A DNA stretch of 64,000 nucleotides from Collinsella sp. AF23-4AC. Its GTDB lineage: Bacteria; Actinomycetota; Coriobacteriia; Coriobacteriales; Coriobacteriaceae. The stretch covers positions 136,247 through 200,246 of the forward strand of contig NZ_QRVE01000002.1 in assembly GCF_003462685.1 (NCBI RefSeq). Direction: 5' to 3'. The position numbers were made by a program, and so were the translations under genes. The notes below the pieces were generated by a model. It was not told the DNA's origin and did no database searches. It worked only from the letters and a program-made list of their open reading frames with translations. This document shows, piece by piece, positions 11,150-19,875 of this stretch (position 1 is the stretch's first letter; every line of letters begins with the position of its first letter).

Positions 11150-12397
11150 CTAGATCAGGTCCTCCGCATCATCGAAGGCGTCGGTGTCGTGGACACCGCA
11201 GAAACGGGAGCCGGGACGAGCCTGGTTGCGGCACTGGATGCCGTCCTCGGACACGTACTCGCAGCGGCGGACGTCCTCGTCCTCCTCGTCACCGATCAGG
11301 TCGGCGGCGGGCTCCTCGTGAACGGGAACGTTCTTGAGGATGTCGGCGGCAAGCGTCTCGGACTTGATGTCGATGTGCCAGCCGGTCAGGCGCGCGGCGA
11401 GGCGGGCGTTCTGGCCCTCCTTGCCGATGGCGAGGGACAGCTGGTCGTCGGGCACGATGACGCCGGCGTAGGCCTTCTCCTCGTCGATGAGGACGCGGGT
11501 GACCTTAGCGGGCGACAGGGCGTTGGCGACGTAGACGGCAGGATCGGCATCCCACAGGATGACGTCGACGCGCTCGCCACGGAGCTCGCCCACGACGGCG
11601 CGAACACGGCTGCCCTTGGGGCCGACGCAGGCGCCCACGGGATCCAGACGGTCGTCGAGCGAGTGGACGGCGACCTTGGAGCGCTGACCGGGCTCGCGGG
11701 CAATCGACTTGATCTGGACGGTGCCCTCATAGATCTCGGGCACCTCCTGCTCAAACAGGCGACGCATGAGCTCGGGGTGGGTACGGGAGATGACAATCGG
11801 CGGACGGCTGTGCTCGCCGCGAACCGGCTGCAGGTTGGAATTGGGGTCGCGAACGTCGATGATCACGGCTTTGATGTGCTGGTTGTGCAGGTAGCGCTCG
11901 CCCATCGGACGCTCGTTGCGCTCGTTCTCGTAACGACGCTGATCGAAGTGCGGAAGCTCGGCCTCGACGCCCTCGCGGATCTTGACGATCGTGAAGTCAG
12001 GCGTGGACTGCAGCACGGTACCGCTGATGAGGTCACCGATGCGGCCGGAGAACTCCTCGTAGATCTGCTCGCGGGCGGAGTTGCGCACGATTGCGTTGAT
12101 CTCGGCCTTGGCGTGCTGGGCAGCGATGCGGCTCGTATTCTTGGGGGTGACGTCGATCTCCTCGAACTCGGTGAAGTTGCCCTCCTCGTCCATGGAATCG
12201 TCGATCGGCTCCAGGCGGTAGACGTAGATCTTGCCGGTGGTGCGGTCGATGGTCACCTTGGCGCCCCACTCAAGATGCAGGATCTCGGCATAGCTCTTGG
12301 CGAGCGACTGCTCCAGGCGGTCGATCAGGTAGAGCTGGTCGATGTGCTTCTCCTGGCAAAGCTCCATCAGGGCGGACATCATGTCGGATGCTGCCAT
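11150..12397 (-). CDS. nusA: Transcription termination/antitermination factor NusA
   Basis: A 415-aa NusA with N-terminal domain, S1 domain (residues ~135-200) and two KH domains ([19 protein letters not shown] and [17 protein letters not shown]). After KH2 there is an unusual ~45-residue acidic tail with the spaced motif C...C...C..H ([16 protein letters not shown] then SRFCGVH) that looks zinc-binding. The ylxR and ylxQ genes usually found between nusA and infB are absent: only 91 nt separate the two genes. NusA binds RNA polymerase and modulates pausing and termination. It follows rimP by 1 nt. Confidence 0.94.
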   Translation of the reverse strand: MAASDMMSALMELCQEKHIDQLYLIDRLEQSLAKSYAEILHLEWGAKVTIDRTTGKIYVYRLEPIDDSMDEEGNFTEFEEIDVTPKNTSRIAAQHAKAEINAIVRNSAREQIYEEFSGRIGDLISGTVLQSTPDFTIVKIREGVEAELPHFDQRRYENERNERPMGERYLHNQHIKAVIIDVRDPNSNLQPVRGEHSRPPIVISRTHPELMRRLFEQEVPEIYEGTVQIKSIAREPGQRSKVAVHSLDDRLDPVGACVGPKGSRVRAVVGELRGERVDVILWDADPAVYVANALSPAKVTRVLIDEEKAYAGVIVPDDQLSLAIGKEGQNARLAARLTGWHIDIKSETLAADILKNVPVHEEPAADLIGDEEDEDVRRCEYVSEDGIQCRNQARPGSRFCGVHDTDAFDDAEDLI

Positions 12398-12398
12398 C

Positions 12399-12893
12399 TT
12401 ACTTTCCTTCCTTCGCGGGCTTGAAGTCGTAGGTGGGCTTCAACTTGCACTTCTTAACATCAGAGAAATCGAGGGTGACGGACTCGCCGTCCTCGAGCTC
12501 GAGGGTCACGTCGGTCTCGGTGGCGGCGGCAATCTTGCCGGCGTACTTGCGACGGCCCTCGGTGGCGGTGGAGGTGAGCTCGCAGTTCTCGCCCACAAAG
12601 CGGGCAAAGTCACTCGGGCGGCGCAGCGGGCGCGCCATACCCGGGCTCGACACCTCGAGCGTATAGCTCGAAGAGATGGGGTCGAGCTCCTCAATCACGT
12701 CGCCGACCCACTTGGTATTGGCCGTGACGTCGTTGAGCGACAGGCTCTGACCCTCGGCACCCTCGATACGCACGCGCACGCAGGGGGCCTTGGTGGCGCC
12801 CACGAGCTCGACGTCGACGATGTCGACATCGTGCTGGGGGGCGACGGCCTCGAGCGCGTCGATGATCGCCTGCTCGGTCTTGGTCTTGACCAT
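12399..12893 (-). CDS. rimP: Ribosome maturation factor RimP
   Basis: A 164-aa RimP (the E. coli protein is 150 aa). It has DIVDVELVG, the YTLEVSSPGMARPLRRPSDF hallmark and a C-terminal SH3-like half ending KPTYDFKPAKEGK. The frame is open 51 codons further upstream, but I place the start at the ATG 12893-12891: GGAGGT stands 7 nt before it, and the upstream extension runs through a terminator hairpin and a promoter. It is the first gene of the rimP-nusA-infB-rbfA-nrnA-truB-ribF-dnaG run and functions in 30S maturation. Confidence 0.93.
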   Translation of the reverse strand: MVKTKTEQAIIDALEAVAPQHDVDIVDVELVGATKAPCVRVRIEGAEGQSLSLNDVTANTKWVGDVIEELDPISSSYTLEVSSPGMARPLRRPSDFARFVGENCELTSTATEGRRKYAGKIAAATETDVTLELEDGESVTLDFSDVKKCKLKPTYDFKPAKEGK

Positions 12894-12913
12894 TGCGGCA
12901 CCTCCATCCATAC

Positions 12914-12946
12914 AAAAAAGAAGCGGGGCCGAAACCCCACTTCTTT
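12914..12946 (-). terminator. Leader terminator/attenuator ahead of rimP
   Basis: Minus-strand hairpin AAAGAAGTGGGG / CCCCGCTTCTTT with a short TTTCGG loop and one wobble pair, followed by a T6 tract ending 6 nt before the GGAGGT of rimP. The rimP promoter lies upstream of it and leuS has its own terminator, so it sits inside the rimP-nusA leader. There it could make operon expression depend on termination efficiency. Confidence 0.75.
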
Positions 12947-12971
12947 CAATTACAACTTCATTTGCAAGCAA

Positions 12972-13000
12972 ACTATACCAATAGCTGCGGAAACGTGCAA
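12972..13000 (-). promoter_or_regulatory. Predicted promoter of the rimP-nusA-infB operon
   Basis: Minus strand: TTGCAC (13000-12995) and TATAGT (12977-12972) separated by 17 nt. The predicted leader to the rimP start is about 70 nt and contains the hairpin at 12914-12946. Confidence 0.75.
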
Positions 13001-13080
13001 GCACAGTACGAATCTGCAGGTCAGCGTGCGCACAGCTTCTCCACAAGAATAGGACAATTGACCGCAGGCGCTTTGGGCAG

Positions 13081-13123
13081 ACAAAACAAAACGGGGGGCA
13101 ACCCAGCCGGATCGCCCCCCCGT
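13081..13123 (-). terminator. leuS terminator
   Basis: Minus-strand hairpin with arms ACGGGGGG / CCCCCCGT followed by TTTTGTTTTG, beginning 30 nt after the leuS stop codon. Confidence 0.8.
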
Positions 13124-13152
13124 CTTTTATGCGTCAGTTAAGCACGCAGTGC

Positions 13153-15729
13153 TTACTTGACCACCAGGTTGACCAGCTTGCCGGGCACGCAGATGGCCTT
13201 AACGACCGTCTTGCCCTCGAGCCACTTGGCGACGGCGGCCTCGGCGGCAGCCTGCATATCCTCATTGGAGGCATCGCGGGCAACGTCGACGCGACCGCGG
13301 ACCTTGCCGAGCACCTGGACCACGATCTGCACCGTGTCCTCAACGGACTCGGCCAGGTCGAACTCGGGCCAGGCGGCGGTGTAGGCGTTGCCCTCGCAGC
13401 CGAGGGCCTCGTGCCACAGCTCGTCGGCCCAGAACGGGCAGATGGGGGCAAGGACGCTCACGATATCCTTAGCCACGCCGTAGCACAGCGCCTTGTCGCG
13501 GGTAGCACCCTCGGTGGCGTTGAGGTAGGCGCTCGCCGCGTTGACGAGCTCCATGACGGCCGAGATCGCGGTGTTGAACTGGCCGCGATCGAAGTCCTCG
13601 GTGCACTTGGCGATGGTGCGGTGACGCTCGCGATAGAGCTTCATCGCAACCTCGTCGAGCGCGGACTTGTCAAAGGCCACGTTGGCGTCGCCGGACTGGA
13701 CGAGCTGCCACACGATACGCCAGGCGCGCTTGATGAAGCGATTGGCACCCTCAACGGCCTTGGGATCCCAGTCGAAGTCTTTCTCGGGCGGGGCGATAAA
13801 CAGGATCGCCAAACGCATGGTGTCGGCGCCGTAGGGCTCGATGACCGAGCTCGGGGGCACGACGTTGCCCTTGGACTTGGACATGGTGTCGCCGTTCTCG
13901 TCCTTGACCATGCCCTGGCACAGCAGGTTGGTGAAGGGCTCGTCCACGCTCAGCAGACCCAGGTCGCGCAGGGCCTTGGTAAAGAAACGGCTGTAGAGCA
14001 GGTGCAGAATGGCGTGCTCGATGCCACCGATGTAGTTATCGACGGGCATCCAACGGTCGGCGGCTTCCTTGGAGAAGGGCAGCTCGGTGTTGTGCGGGTC
14101 GGTATAGCGCAGGTAGTACCAGCTGGAGCAGGTAAAGGTGTCCATGGTATCGGTCTCGCGCTTGGCCGGGCGACCGCAGACCGGGCAGGTGGTCTCGTAG
14201 AACTCCTTGCACTCGGCGAGGGTTTCGCCGGCGCCCAGGTCCAGGTTCTCGGGCAGCGTCACCGGCAGCTGATCCTCGGGCACGGGCACGATGCCGCAGT
14301 GCTCGCAGTGGATGGCCGGGATGGGGTTGCCCCAATAACGCTGGCGGCTGATGAGCCAGTCGCGCAGGCGGAACTCGACCTTGCGACGGCCGCAGCCCAT
14401 GGCCTCGAGGTCGGCCACGATCGCAGCCTCGCCCTCGGAGTGCTTGCCGCCGCGCATGCCGGTGTACTTGCCGGACTGGACGAGCGTGCCCTCGGCAGCG
14501 TGAGCGCAATCCCAGTCGACGGTCTCGGCATGGAAGGTATCGATGGTCTCGCCGCTGGCCTCGACGGCAGCGCGATCGTCATCGTCCAGGATGATCGGCA
14601 CGATCGGCAGGTCGTACTTGCGGGCAAACTCAAAGTCGCGCTGGTCGCCACAGGGAACGGCCATGACGGCACCGGTACCGTAGTCGGCAACGACATAATC
14701 GGCAACCCACACGGGGACCTTCTCGCCGTTGACGGGGTTCACCACGTAGCGGCCGGTAAAGGCACCGTGCTTCTCGAGGGTGCCCTGGGCACGCTCGACG
14801 GCAGAGATATGCTTGGCGTCCTCGACGATCTTGGTGACGGCCTCCTCGTACTCCGTGCCCTCGACGAGCTCGTGCAGGCCGGCGTACTCGGGAGCCAGGA
14901 CAAAGAAGGACACGCCAAAGAGCGTATCGGCACGCGTGGTGAAGACGGTGATCTTGCCCTCGTCGCCCTCGATGGGCTCGCCATCTTGGTCGCACAGGGT
15001 AAAGTCGACCTCGGCGCCCTCGGAGCGGCCGATCCAGTTGGCCTGCATCTGCTTGACGCGCTCGGGCCAGCCGGGGAGCTTCTCCAGATCATCGAGCAGC
15101 TCCTGGGAGTACTCGGTGATCTTGAAGTACCACTGCTCAAGGTCGCGCTTCTCGGGCTCGGTGCCGCAGCGCCAGCACTTACCCTCGGTGACCTGCTCGT
15201 TGGCCAGAACGGTCTTGCAAGTGGGACACCAGTTGACCGGGTTCTTCTTGCGGTAGACCAGGCCCTTTTCCCACAACTTCTCAAAGATCCACTGACCCCA
15301 ACGGTAGTAGTCGGGGCTGCAGGTCTTGACCATGCGATCCAGATCGTAGGAAAAGCCCATGCGCTTCATCGTGGCGAGCGCCTGGTCCATGTTCTTGTAC
15401 GTCCAGGCAGCAGCCTGCGTGTTGTGCTTGATGGCGGCGTTCTCGGCGGGCAGGCCAAAGGCGTCAAAGCCGATGGGATGCAGCACGTCGTAGCCGCGCA
15501 TGCGGGCCTGACGGGCCATGGCATCGCCGATGGTATAGTTGCGCGCGTGGCCCATGTGCAGGTCGCCCGACGGATACGGGAACATCTCGAGCACATACTT
15601 CTTGGGCTTGCTGACGTCGGTGTCGACAGCAAAGAGGTTGGAATCCTCCCAAGCCTTCATCCACCTGGACTCAATGGCCTGCGCGTCGTATGCAGGGATC
15701 TCGTCCTTATGATCTGTGCAATCGCACAT
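13153..15729 (-). CDS. leuS: Leucyl-tRNA synthetase
   Basis: An 858-aa class I synthetase. HIGH-type motif HMGH at residues 58-61 in [19 protein letters not shown]; a zinc-binding-like cysteine set around WCPTC and CWRCG; the CP1 editing domain with [17 protein letters not shown]; and the KMSKS-type motif DTMSKSKGN. The open frame continues 42 codons upstream, but the ATG at 15729-15727 has AAAGGAG 6 nt before it, and the extension reads through a leader hairpin. It charges tRNA-Leu. The first residues (CDCTDHKDE) are unusually Cys/Asp-rich. Confidence 0.95.
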   Translation of the reverse strand: MCDCTDHKDEIPAYDAQAIESRWMKAWEDSNLFAVDTDVSKPKKYVLEMFPYPSGDLHMGHARNYTIGDAMARQARMRGYDVLHPIGFDAFGLPAENAAIKHNTQAAAWTYKNMDQALATMKRMGFSYDLDRMVKTCSPDYYRWGQWIFEKLWEKGLVYRKKNPVNWCPTCKTVLANEQVTEGKCWRCGTEPEKRDLEQWYFKITEYSQELLDDLEKLPGWPERVKQMQANWIGRSEGAEVDFTLCDQDGEPIEGDEGKITVFTTRADTLFGVSFFVLAPEYAGLHELVEGTEYEEAVTKIVEDAKHISAVERAQGTLEKHGAFTGRYVVNPVNGEKVPVWVADYVVADYGTGAVMAVPCGDQRDFEFARKYDLPIVPIILDDDDRAAVEASGETIDTFHAETVDWDCAHAAEGTLVQSGKYTGMRGGKHSEGEAAIVADLEAMGCGRRKVEFRLRDWLISRQRYWGNPIPAIHCEHCGIVPVPEDQLPVTLPENLDLGAGETLAECKEFYETTCPVCGRPAKRETDTMDTFTCSSWYYLRYTDPHNTELPFSKEAADRWMPVDNYIGGIEHAILHLLYSRFFTKALRDLGLLSVDEPFTNLLCQGMVKDENGDTMSKSKGNVVPPSSVIEPYGADTMRLAILFIAPPEKDFDWDPKAVEGANRFIKRAWRIVWQLVQSGDANVAFDKSALDEVAMKLYRERHRTIAKCTEDFDRGQFNTAISAVMELVNAASAYLNATEGATRDKALCYGVAKDIVSVLAPICPFWADELWHEALGCEGNAYTAAWPEFDLAESVEDTVQIVVQVLGKVRGRVDVARDASNEDMQAAAEAAVAKWLEGKTVVKAICVPGKLVNLVVK

Positions 15730-15757
15730 ATCAGCTCCTTTGTTAGCTGGGTTGGGA

Positions 15758-15871
15758 CGGGGCGTTCTTACCTTTACTCGCTGCTGCGGACAGTCCTGCT
15801 CGCACGAAGAGCACATTAAGTGCTCTTCGGCTCGTGCGGAACTTGCAGCGAGCAAAGGTAAGAACGCCCCG
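15758..15871 (-). promoter_or_regulatory. Long imperfect palindrome in the leuS leader
   Basis: Two 27-nt arms (15758-15784 and 15845-15871) match with one difference, which becomes a G-U pair in the leuS-sense RNA. Inside is a second hairpin with arms AGAGCAC/GTGCTCT around 15808-15826 and an outer GCACGA/TCGTGC extension. The element ends 29 nt before the leuS start, so if transcribed it would be a 5' UTR structure. I see no T-box consensus. A mobile palindromic repeat is the alternative. Confidence 0.75.
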
Positions 15872-15902
15872 CCACATCGTTAACTCGCATGATGATAGCA
15901 AA

Positions 15903-15945
15903 TACAACAAGCGAGATGCCTGCGACTTGCGGGCATCTCGCTTTA
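15903..15945 (-). terminator. guaB terminator
   Basis: Hairpin with arms GCGAGATGCC / GGCATCTCGC. On the minus strand it is followed by TTGTTGTATTT, about 50 nt after the guaB stop. The plus strand also shows a short T run, but no plus-strand gene ends here. Confidence 0.75.
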
Positions 15946-15992
15946 TCTAAATAACGTGGTTGGGAATCAACCTTTGATATGCAGCTCTTACC

Positions 15993-17504
15993 TTATCGAT
16001 AGGAAACGCTCTGCTGAGAATCCTTCACGACTACGTCGTGGGCGCCGCCTTCGACGATGGAGGTGGAGCTGACCAGTGTCAGGCGTGCCTTTTCCTGGAG
16101 CTCGGGGATCGAGAGGGCACCGCAGTTGCACATCGTGGACTTGACCTTGTAGAGCGTGCCGCCCACGCCGTCCTTGAGGGAACCGGCGTAGGGAACGTAG
16201 GAGTCGACACCCTCGACGAAGCTGAGCTTCGCGGCGCCGCCCAGGTCGTAGCGCTGCCAGTTGCGGGCACGCGCGGAACCCTCGCCCCAGTACTCCTTCA
16301 TGTACTGGCCGTTCACATTGACGCGCTCGGTCGGGCTCTCATCGAAGCGAGCGAAGTAGCGGCCCAGCATCATAAAGTCGGCACCCATGGCAAGGGCGAG
16401 CGTCATGTGGTAGTCGTAGACGATACCGCCGTCGGAGCACACGGGCACGTAGACGCCGGTCTCCTCGTAGTACTCGTCGCGAGCGCGGCAGACGTCGATC
16501 AGCGCGGTGGCCTGGCCACGGCCGATACCCTTGGTCTCACGGGTAATGCAGATGGAACCGCCGCCGATACCGACCTTGATGAAGTCGGCACCGCAGTCTG
16601 CCAGGAAGCGGAAGCCCTCGGCATCGACGACGTTACCGGCACCGACCTTGACGTCCTCGCCATAGTTGGCGCGGATCCACTCGATGGTGCGCTTCTGCCA
16701 CTCGCTGAAGCCCTCGGAGGAGTCGATGCACAGGACATCGGCGCCGGCCTCGATGAGCAGCGGCACGCGCTCGGCATAATCGCGGGTGTTGATACCGGCG
16801 CCGACCATGTAGCGCTTGTCGTTATCGAGCAGCTCGTTGGGGTTGGTCTTGTGGCTGTCGTAGTCCTTGCGGAAGACGATGCCCATGAGGTGATCGTTAT
16901 CGTCGACGATGGGCAGAGCGTTGAGCTTGTTGTCCCAGATGACGTCGTTGGCAACCTTGAGGCTGATGTTCTTGTCGCCCACGATGAGCTGCTCACGCGG
17001 GGTCATGAACTCGGAGACCTTCGTCTGGTGGTCATCGCGACTGGGACGATAGTCACGGCTGGTGACGATGCCCAGGAGCTTGCCCTTGGGAGTGCCGTCG
17101 TCGGTAACCGGCATGGTGGAGTGGCCGGTCTTCTCCTTGAGCTCGATGACCTGCTCCATGGTCATGTCGGGGGTCAGCGTGGAATCGGACTGAACGAAGC
17201 CGGCCTTGTGATCCTTGACGGCCTTGACCATAGCGGCCTCGGACTCGGCGCTCTGGGAACCGTAAATGAAGGACAGGCCACCCTCGGTAGCGAGCGCGAC
17301 ACCCATGTCGACGCCCGAGACGGACTGCATGATGGCGGAAACCATGGGGATGTTCAGGGTGATTGCCGGCTTCTCACCGCGCTTAAAGCGGGTCAGCGGC
17401 GTCTTAAGAGAGACGTTGTTGGGGATGCACTGCGAGGACGAGTAACCAGGGACCAGCAGATACTCCGAAAACGTGTGGGACTCACCGGGAAAGAACGTAG
17501 CCAT
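15993..17504 (-). CDS. guaB: IMP dehydrogenase
   Basis: A 503-aa IMPDH. N-terminal barrel segment with [21 protein letters not shown]; two CBS domains at about residues 108-220; the catalytic loop is [11 protein letters not shown] with C319 as the expected nucleophile. Downstream is [30 protein letters not shown]. The motif IDSSEGFS replaces the usual VDTAHGHS and IGGGS the usual IGPGS, so this belongs to a divergent IMPDH branch. It converts IMP to XMP with NAD in guanine nucleotide synthesis. The ATG is preceded by AAAAAAGGAG at 5 nt. Confidence 0.93.
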   Translation of the reverse strand: MATFFPGESHTFSEYLLVPGYSSSQCIPNNVSLKTPLTRFKRGEKPAITLNIPMVSAIMQSVSGVDMGVALATEGGLSFIYGSQSAESEAAMVKAVKDHKAGFVQSDSTLTPDMTMEQVIELKEKTGHSTMPVTDDGTPKGKLLGIVTSRDYRPSRDDHQTKVSEFMTPREQLIVGDKNISLKVANDVIWDNKLNALPIVDDNDHLMGIVFRKDYDSHKTNPNELLDNDKRYMVGAGINTRDYAERVPLLIEAGADVLCIDSSEGFSEWQKRTIEWIRANYGEDVKVGAGNVVDAEGFRFLADCGADFIKVGIGGGSICITRETKGIGRGQATALIDVCRARDEYYEETGVYVPVCSDGGIVYDYHMTLALAMGADFMMLGRYFARFDESPTERVNVNGQYMKEYWGEGSARARNWQRYDLGGAAKLSFVEGVDSYVPYAGSLKDGVGGTLYKVKSTMCNCGALSIPELQEKARLTLVSSTSIVEGGAHDVVVKDSQQSVSYR

Positions 17505-17697
17505 GTTTCTCCTTTTTTCATGCGACCGGTCGGCTGCAGGCCTCGTAGGACCCAGCCCAACCTTGGGCGCCCAATACTGGGCAAGTATCTTAACGCACTT
17601 TGACTGCTACAATGCATGATTTAAGAAGAGCACACGAGGGTTTGACGCAGGCTTTGCGTTTGCCCAGCAAACACTTTAGCGGGGAGACGCGGAGCAC

Positions 17698-18045
17698 ATG
17701 GAGTACAAGACGACGGCAAAGTTGGTCATTCAAGCGTGCGACAAAGATCTGCCGGGCGTGTTCGGCCACGGCTGCGTCTTGCTGCTGCAGGGTATCGCCC
17801 GCGAGCACTCGCTCAACCGGGCCGCCAAAAGCATGGGCATGGCGTATTCCAAGGCTTGGCGCATCGTGAACGAGGCCGAAGGTCAACTGGGCTGCAAGCT
17901 CATTGAGCGCGACGGCGCCCGCGGATCCACGCTCACGCCGGCCGGCGAGCGAGCCATAGCAGTCTACGAGGAGCTGCAGGCCAACATCAACAACGTCATT
18001 GCCACCAAAGCAAACGACCTCATCGCCAGCATCAATGCAGAGTAG
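17698..18045 (+). CDS. ModE/LysR-type winged-helix DNA-binding protein
   Basis: A 115-aa single-domain regulator. It has the ModE N-terminal pattern: a short beta element, then SLNRAAKSMGMAYSKAWRIVNEAE as the helix-turn-helix, then LIERDGARGSTLTPAGERA as the wing. It lacks the C-terminal molybdate-binding TOBE domains of full ModE, so any effector is unknown. The start has GGAG 6 nt upstream (GGAGCACATG). It is transcribed away from guaB and no molybdenum genes are near. Confidence 0.8.
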   Translation: MEYKTTAKLVIQACDKDLPGVFGHGCVLLLQGIAREHSLNRAAKSMGMAYSKAWRIVNEAEGQLGCKLIERDGARGSTLTPAGERAIAVYEELQANINNVIATKANDLIASINAE

Positions 18046-18074
18046 CTAATTTGGGACCGGGCTTTTTTAGCTAC
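18042..18074 (+). other. Small inverted repeat at the end of the ModE-like gene
   Basis: GTAGCTAA (18042-18049) and TTAGCTAC (18067-18074) flank a loop with a T6 run. It overlaps the stop codon and may act as a weak terminator. Confidence 0.35.
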
Positions 18075-18089
18075 GCAACCCCTTCCTAT

Positions 18090-18160
18090 TAAGTTGCGGT
18101 GAAATAGGGACTGTTTATGCGGTTAAAGCCGTAAATCAATCCCTATTTCACCGCAACTTA
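18090..18160. repeat. Palindromic intergenic element with perfect 21-bp arms
   Basis: The arms at 18090-18110 and 18140-18160 are exact reverse complements. The 29-nt centre has a weaker second symmetry (TTTA..CGG / CCG.TAAA). It lies between the convergent ends of the ModE-like gene and the PLP-fold gene. A bidirectional terminator lacking T tracts or a MITE/REP-like repeat are both possible. Confidence 0.8.
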
Positions 18161-18180
18161 TGGAGTCGAGGATGATTTAG

Positions 18181-19173
18181 CTAGCTGCGAAGGGCGTTGT
18201 CTAGGGTGGCCGCTACAACCAGGGGGTTGTCGGTGCCGGCGTAGAGGCGGATGGTGCTCCCCTGCTTGCCGCGTGGGGCCGAAAGGCGCGTCGTTGCGCC
18301 GCCGGCCGGCGATGTACGGAACTCCCCCGGTAAAGCATCGAACAGCTCCCCTGTGCTACGCTCGATAAGATCAAATTCAACTGCCGGACCAAAGCCGTGC
18401 TCGAGGATTCCCGTTGCAACCGCATGATCGGGATGCGAGCTCAGCCCGGGATAGCGCACGTTGCGCACCATCTCGTTGGCGGCCAGATACTCGGCCAGCG
18501 CACGGGCGCGGTCGAAGTGTGCCTGCATGCGGGCATCGAGCGAGTCCAGCCCGCGCTTCAGCACACCGGCCTCGTCAGCAGTCAAATCAAGCTTGGCCAA
18601 GCCACGGCCCTCAAGCAGGGCATGCGCGCACTCAGCCGCGGCATCCACACGATGGCGCTTGAGCTGCGAGCGCGCCACCGAAGCGGCAACGAGTTTGCAC
18701 GGAGCCTCGCCTGCGCACACGCGGTCGAGCGCCTCGAGCGACAGGACGGCACCCAAACGCAGCGGATCGCAGCCAAAGACGCCAGCCACCGTGTTATCCA
18801 CCACAAACAGCGCGTGGGCCTCACGAGCCGCCCGGCCCAGAGCGCGCAGATCGGGCACACGCAGACCAAAGCCGCCGATGGAGTTGACGAACCACCACAG
18901 GTGCGGCCCCTCAGCATCAAACGAAGCATCAAAGCCCTCGGACGCAGCAGCGAACGCTGCAGCCGACGGCTCCCCCGCGAGTACAACGTCGCGGCCATCA
19001 AAGCCGTGCGCAAACGCACCGGCAAAATCGTCGGCATACGCAACCAGGCGATCGCCAGGACGCACAATCCCCAGCAGAGACAGCGCCGCCGGCACATGCG
19101 AGGCCGCAACAAGACGCGCCTCACGCGCACCAGCCCTTACGGCCCAGGTCTCTTCAAGCTGCTGCACGTCCAT
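18181..19173 (-). CDS. Cys/Met-metabolism PLP-fold protein, apparently lacking the PLP lysine
   Basis: A 330-aa fold-type I PLP protein of the cystathionine gamma-synthase/gamma-lyase group. Recognisable are FVVDNTVAGVFGCDPLRLGA (the VDNT cofactor motif with D-N-T) and the C-terminal SAPRGKQGSTIRLYAGTD, which resembles the family's LS.G.E...D.I arginine region. The segment where the PLP-binding lysine motif (usually S.TKY..GH.D) should be reads LVAASVARSQLKRHRVDAAA. The Lys is not in its normal context and the HxD is missing. The protein is also ~50 residues shorter than usual. It may be a non-catalytic homologue. It lies 33 nt after the DUF4956 gene and may be the last gene of that operon. 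Confidence 0.65.
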   Translation of the reverse strand: MDVQQLEETWAVRAGAREARLVAASHVPAALSLLGIVRPGDRLVAYADDFAGAFAHGFDGRDVVLAGEPSAAAFAAASEGFDASFDAEGPHLWWFVNSIGGFGLRVPDLRALGRAAREAHALFVVDNTVAGVFGCDPLRLGAVLSLEALDRVCAGEAPCKLVAASVARSQLKRHRVDAAAECAHALLEGRGLAKLDLTADEAGVLKRGLDSLDARMQAHFDRARALAEYLAANEMVRNVRYPGLSSHPDHAVATGILEHGFGPAVEFDLIERSTGELFDALPGEFRTSPAGGATTRLSAPRGKQGSTIRLYAGTDNPLVVAATLDNALRS

Positions 19174-19206
19174 GCGACACCGTCCCTTAAATAAAACTGA
19201 ACCAAA

Positions 19207-19872
19207 CTAGCCGTGGTATTCGCCGTTGTACTGGATGAGCGTCAGGTCCTCAACGCCGTCGAGCGCGCGAATCGCATCGGCATAGGGCATATCCACACCG
19301 TCCGAGAACACCTCCACGGCCATCTCGACCTTGTCGCCGCACATGGTCTTAGACTTGACGGTGAACTTGGTGCGCCCAAATGCGCGCACGATATCGTCGC
19401 CGGTGGTCTGGCCCGTGTAGTGGATGACCATCATGTACACGCGTGCCTTATCCTGGTGGCTCGCAAAGCCGGCGATCATCACCACGATCACCACAGCCGT
19501 GAGCCCCACGAGCGCGTACATGCCGGCGCCTGCCGTAATGCCCGTGGTAATGGCCCAAAACAGATACAGCAGGTCGAGCGGATCCTTGACCGCCGTACGG
19601 TAGCGGACGATAGACAGAGCACCGACCATACCGAGCGAGATGACCACGTTGGTCGAGATCGCGAGCGTCACCATGCACGTGAGCACGCACATGCCTACGA
19701 GCGTCACGGCAAAGCTACGCGAATACACCACGCCGGTAAAAAAGCGCTTGTACACGTAATAGATCAGGATGCCCATGGCGAGCGCCACGAGCAGCGAAAG
19801 GCCAATCTTGGCAGGGTCGACCTGGCCAAACGCCTCCAAGACGGAGTTCTTAAAAAAGTCCCTGGTGCTCAT
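19207..19872 (-). CDS. DUF4956 membrane protein
   Basis: A 221-aa protein with about four transmembrane segments in residues 22-140, including the family hallmark ISLGMVGALSIVRYRTAVKDP, then a soluble C-terminal domain of ~80 residues (ARVYMMVIHYTGQTTGDDIV...). Function unknown. DUF4956 genes are typically found beside VTC polymerase-domain and CotH genes, exactly as here, suggesting a shared envelope pathway. It starts 3 nt after the VTC-domain gene stop and is therefore co-transcribed. Confidence 0.85.
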   Translation of the reverse strand: MSTRDFFKNSVLEAFGQVDPAKIGLSLLVALAMGILIYYVYKRFFTGVVYSRSFAVTLVGMCVLTCMVTLAISTNVVISLGMVGALSIVRYRTAVKDPLDLLYLFWAITTGITAGAGMYALVGLTAVVIVVMIAGFASHQDKARVYMMVIHYTGQTTGDDIVRAFGRTKFTVKSKTMCGDKVEMAVEVFSDGVDMPYADAIRALDGVEDLTLIQYNGEYHG

Positions 19873-19875
19873 GGT

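Noticed and set aside
13129..15819. 896-codon open frame opposite leuS
   Set aside because: Shadow of LeuS codon bias. The leuS frame has all synthetase motifs and a well-placed ribosome binding site and terminator.
15730..15900. T-box riboswitch upstream of leuS
   Set aside because: No TGGNACCGCG-like T-box or specifier stem was found. The structure is one long symmetric hairpin.
17505..17640. Purine riboswitch upstream of guaB
   Set aside because: The leader lacks the conserved three-way-junction core and is too short and GC-rich. Only a weak promoter (TTGTAG-17-GATACT) is visible.
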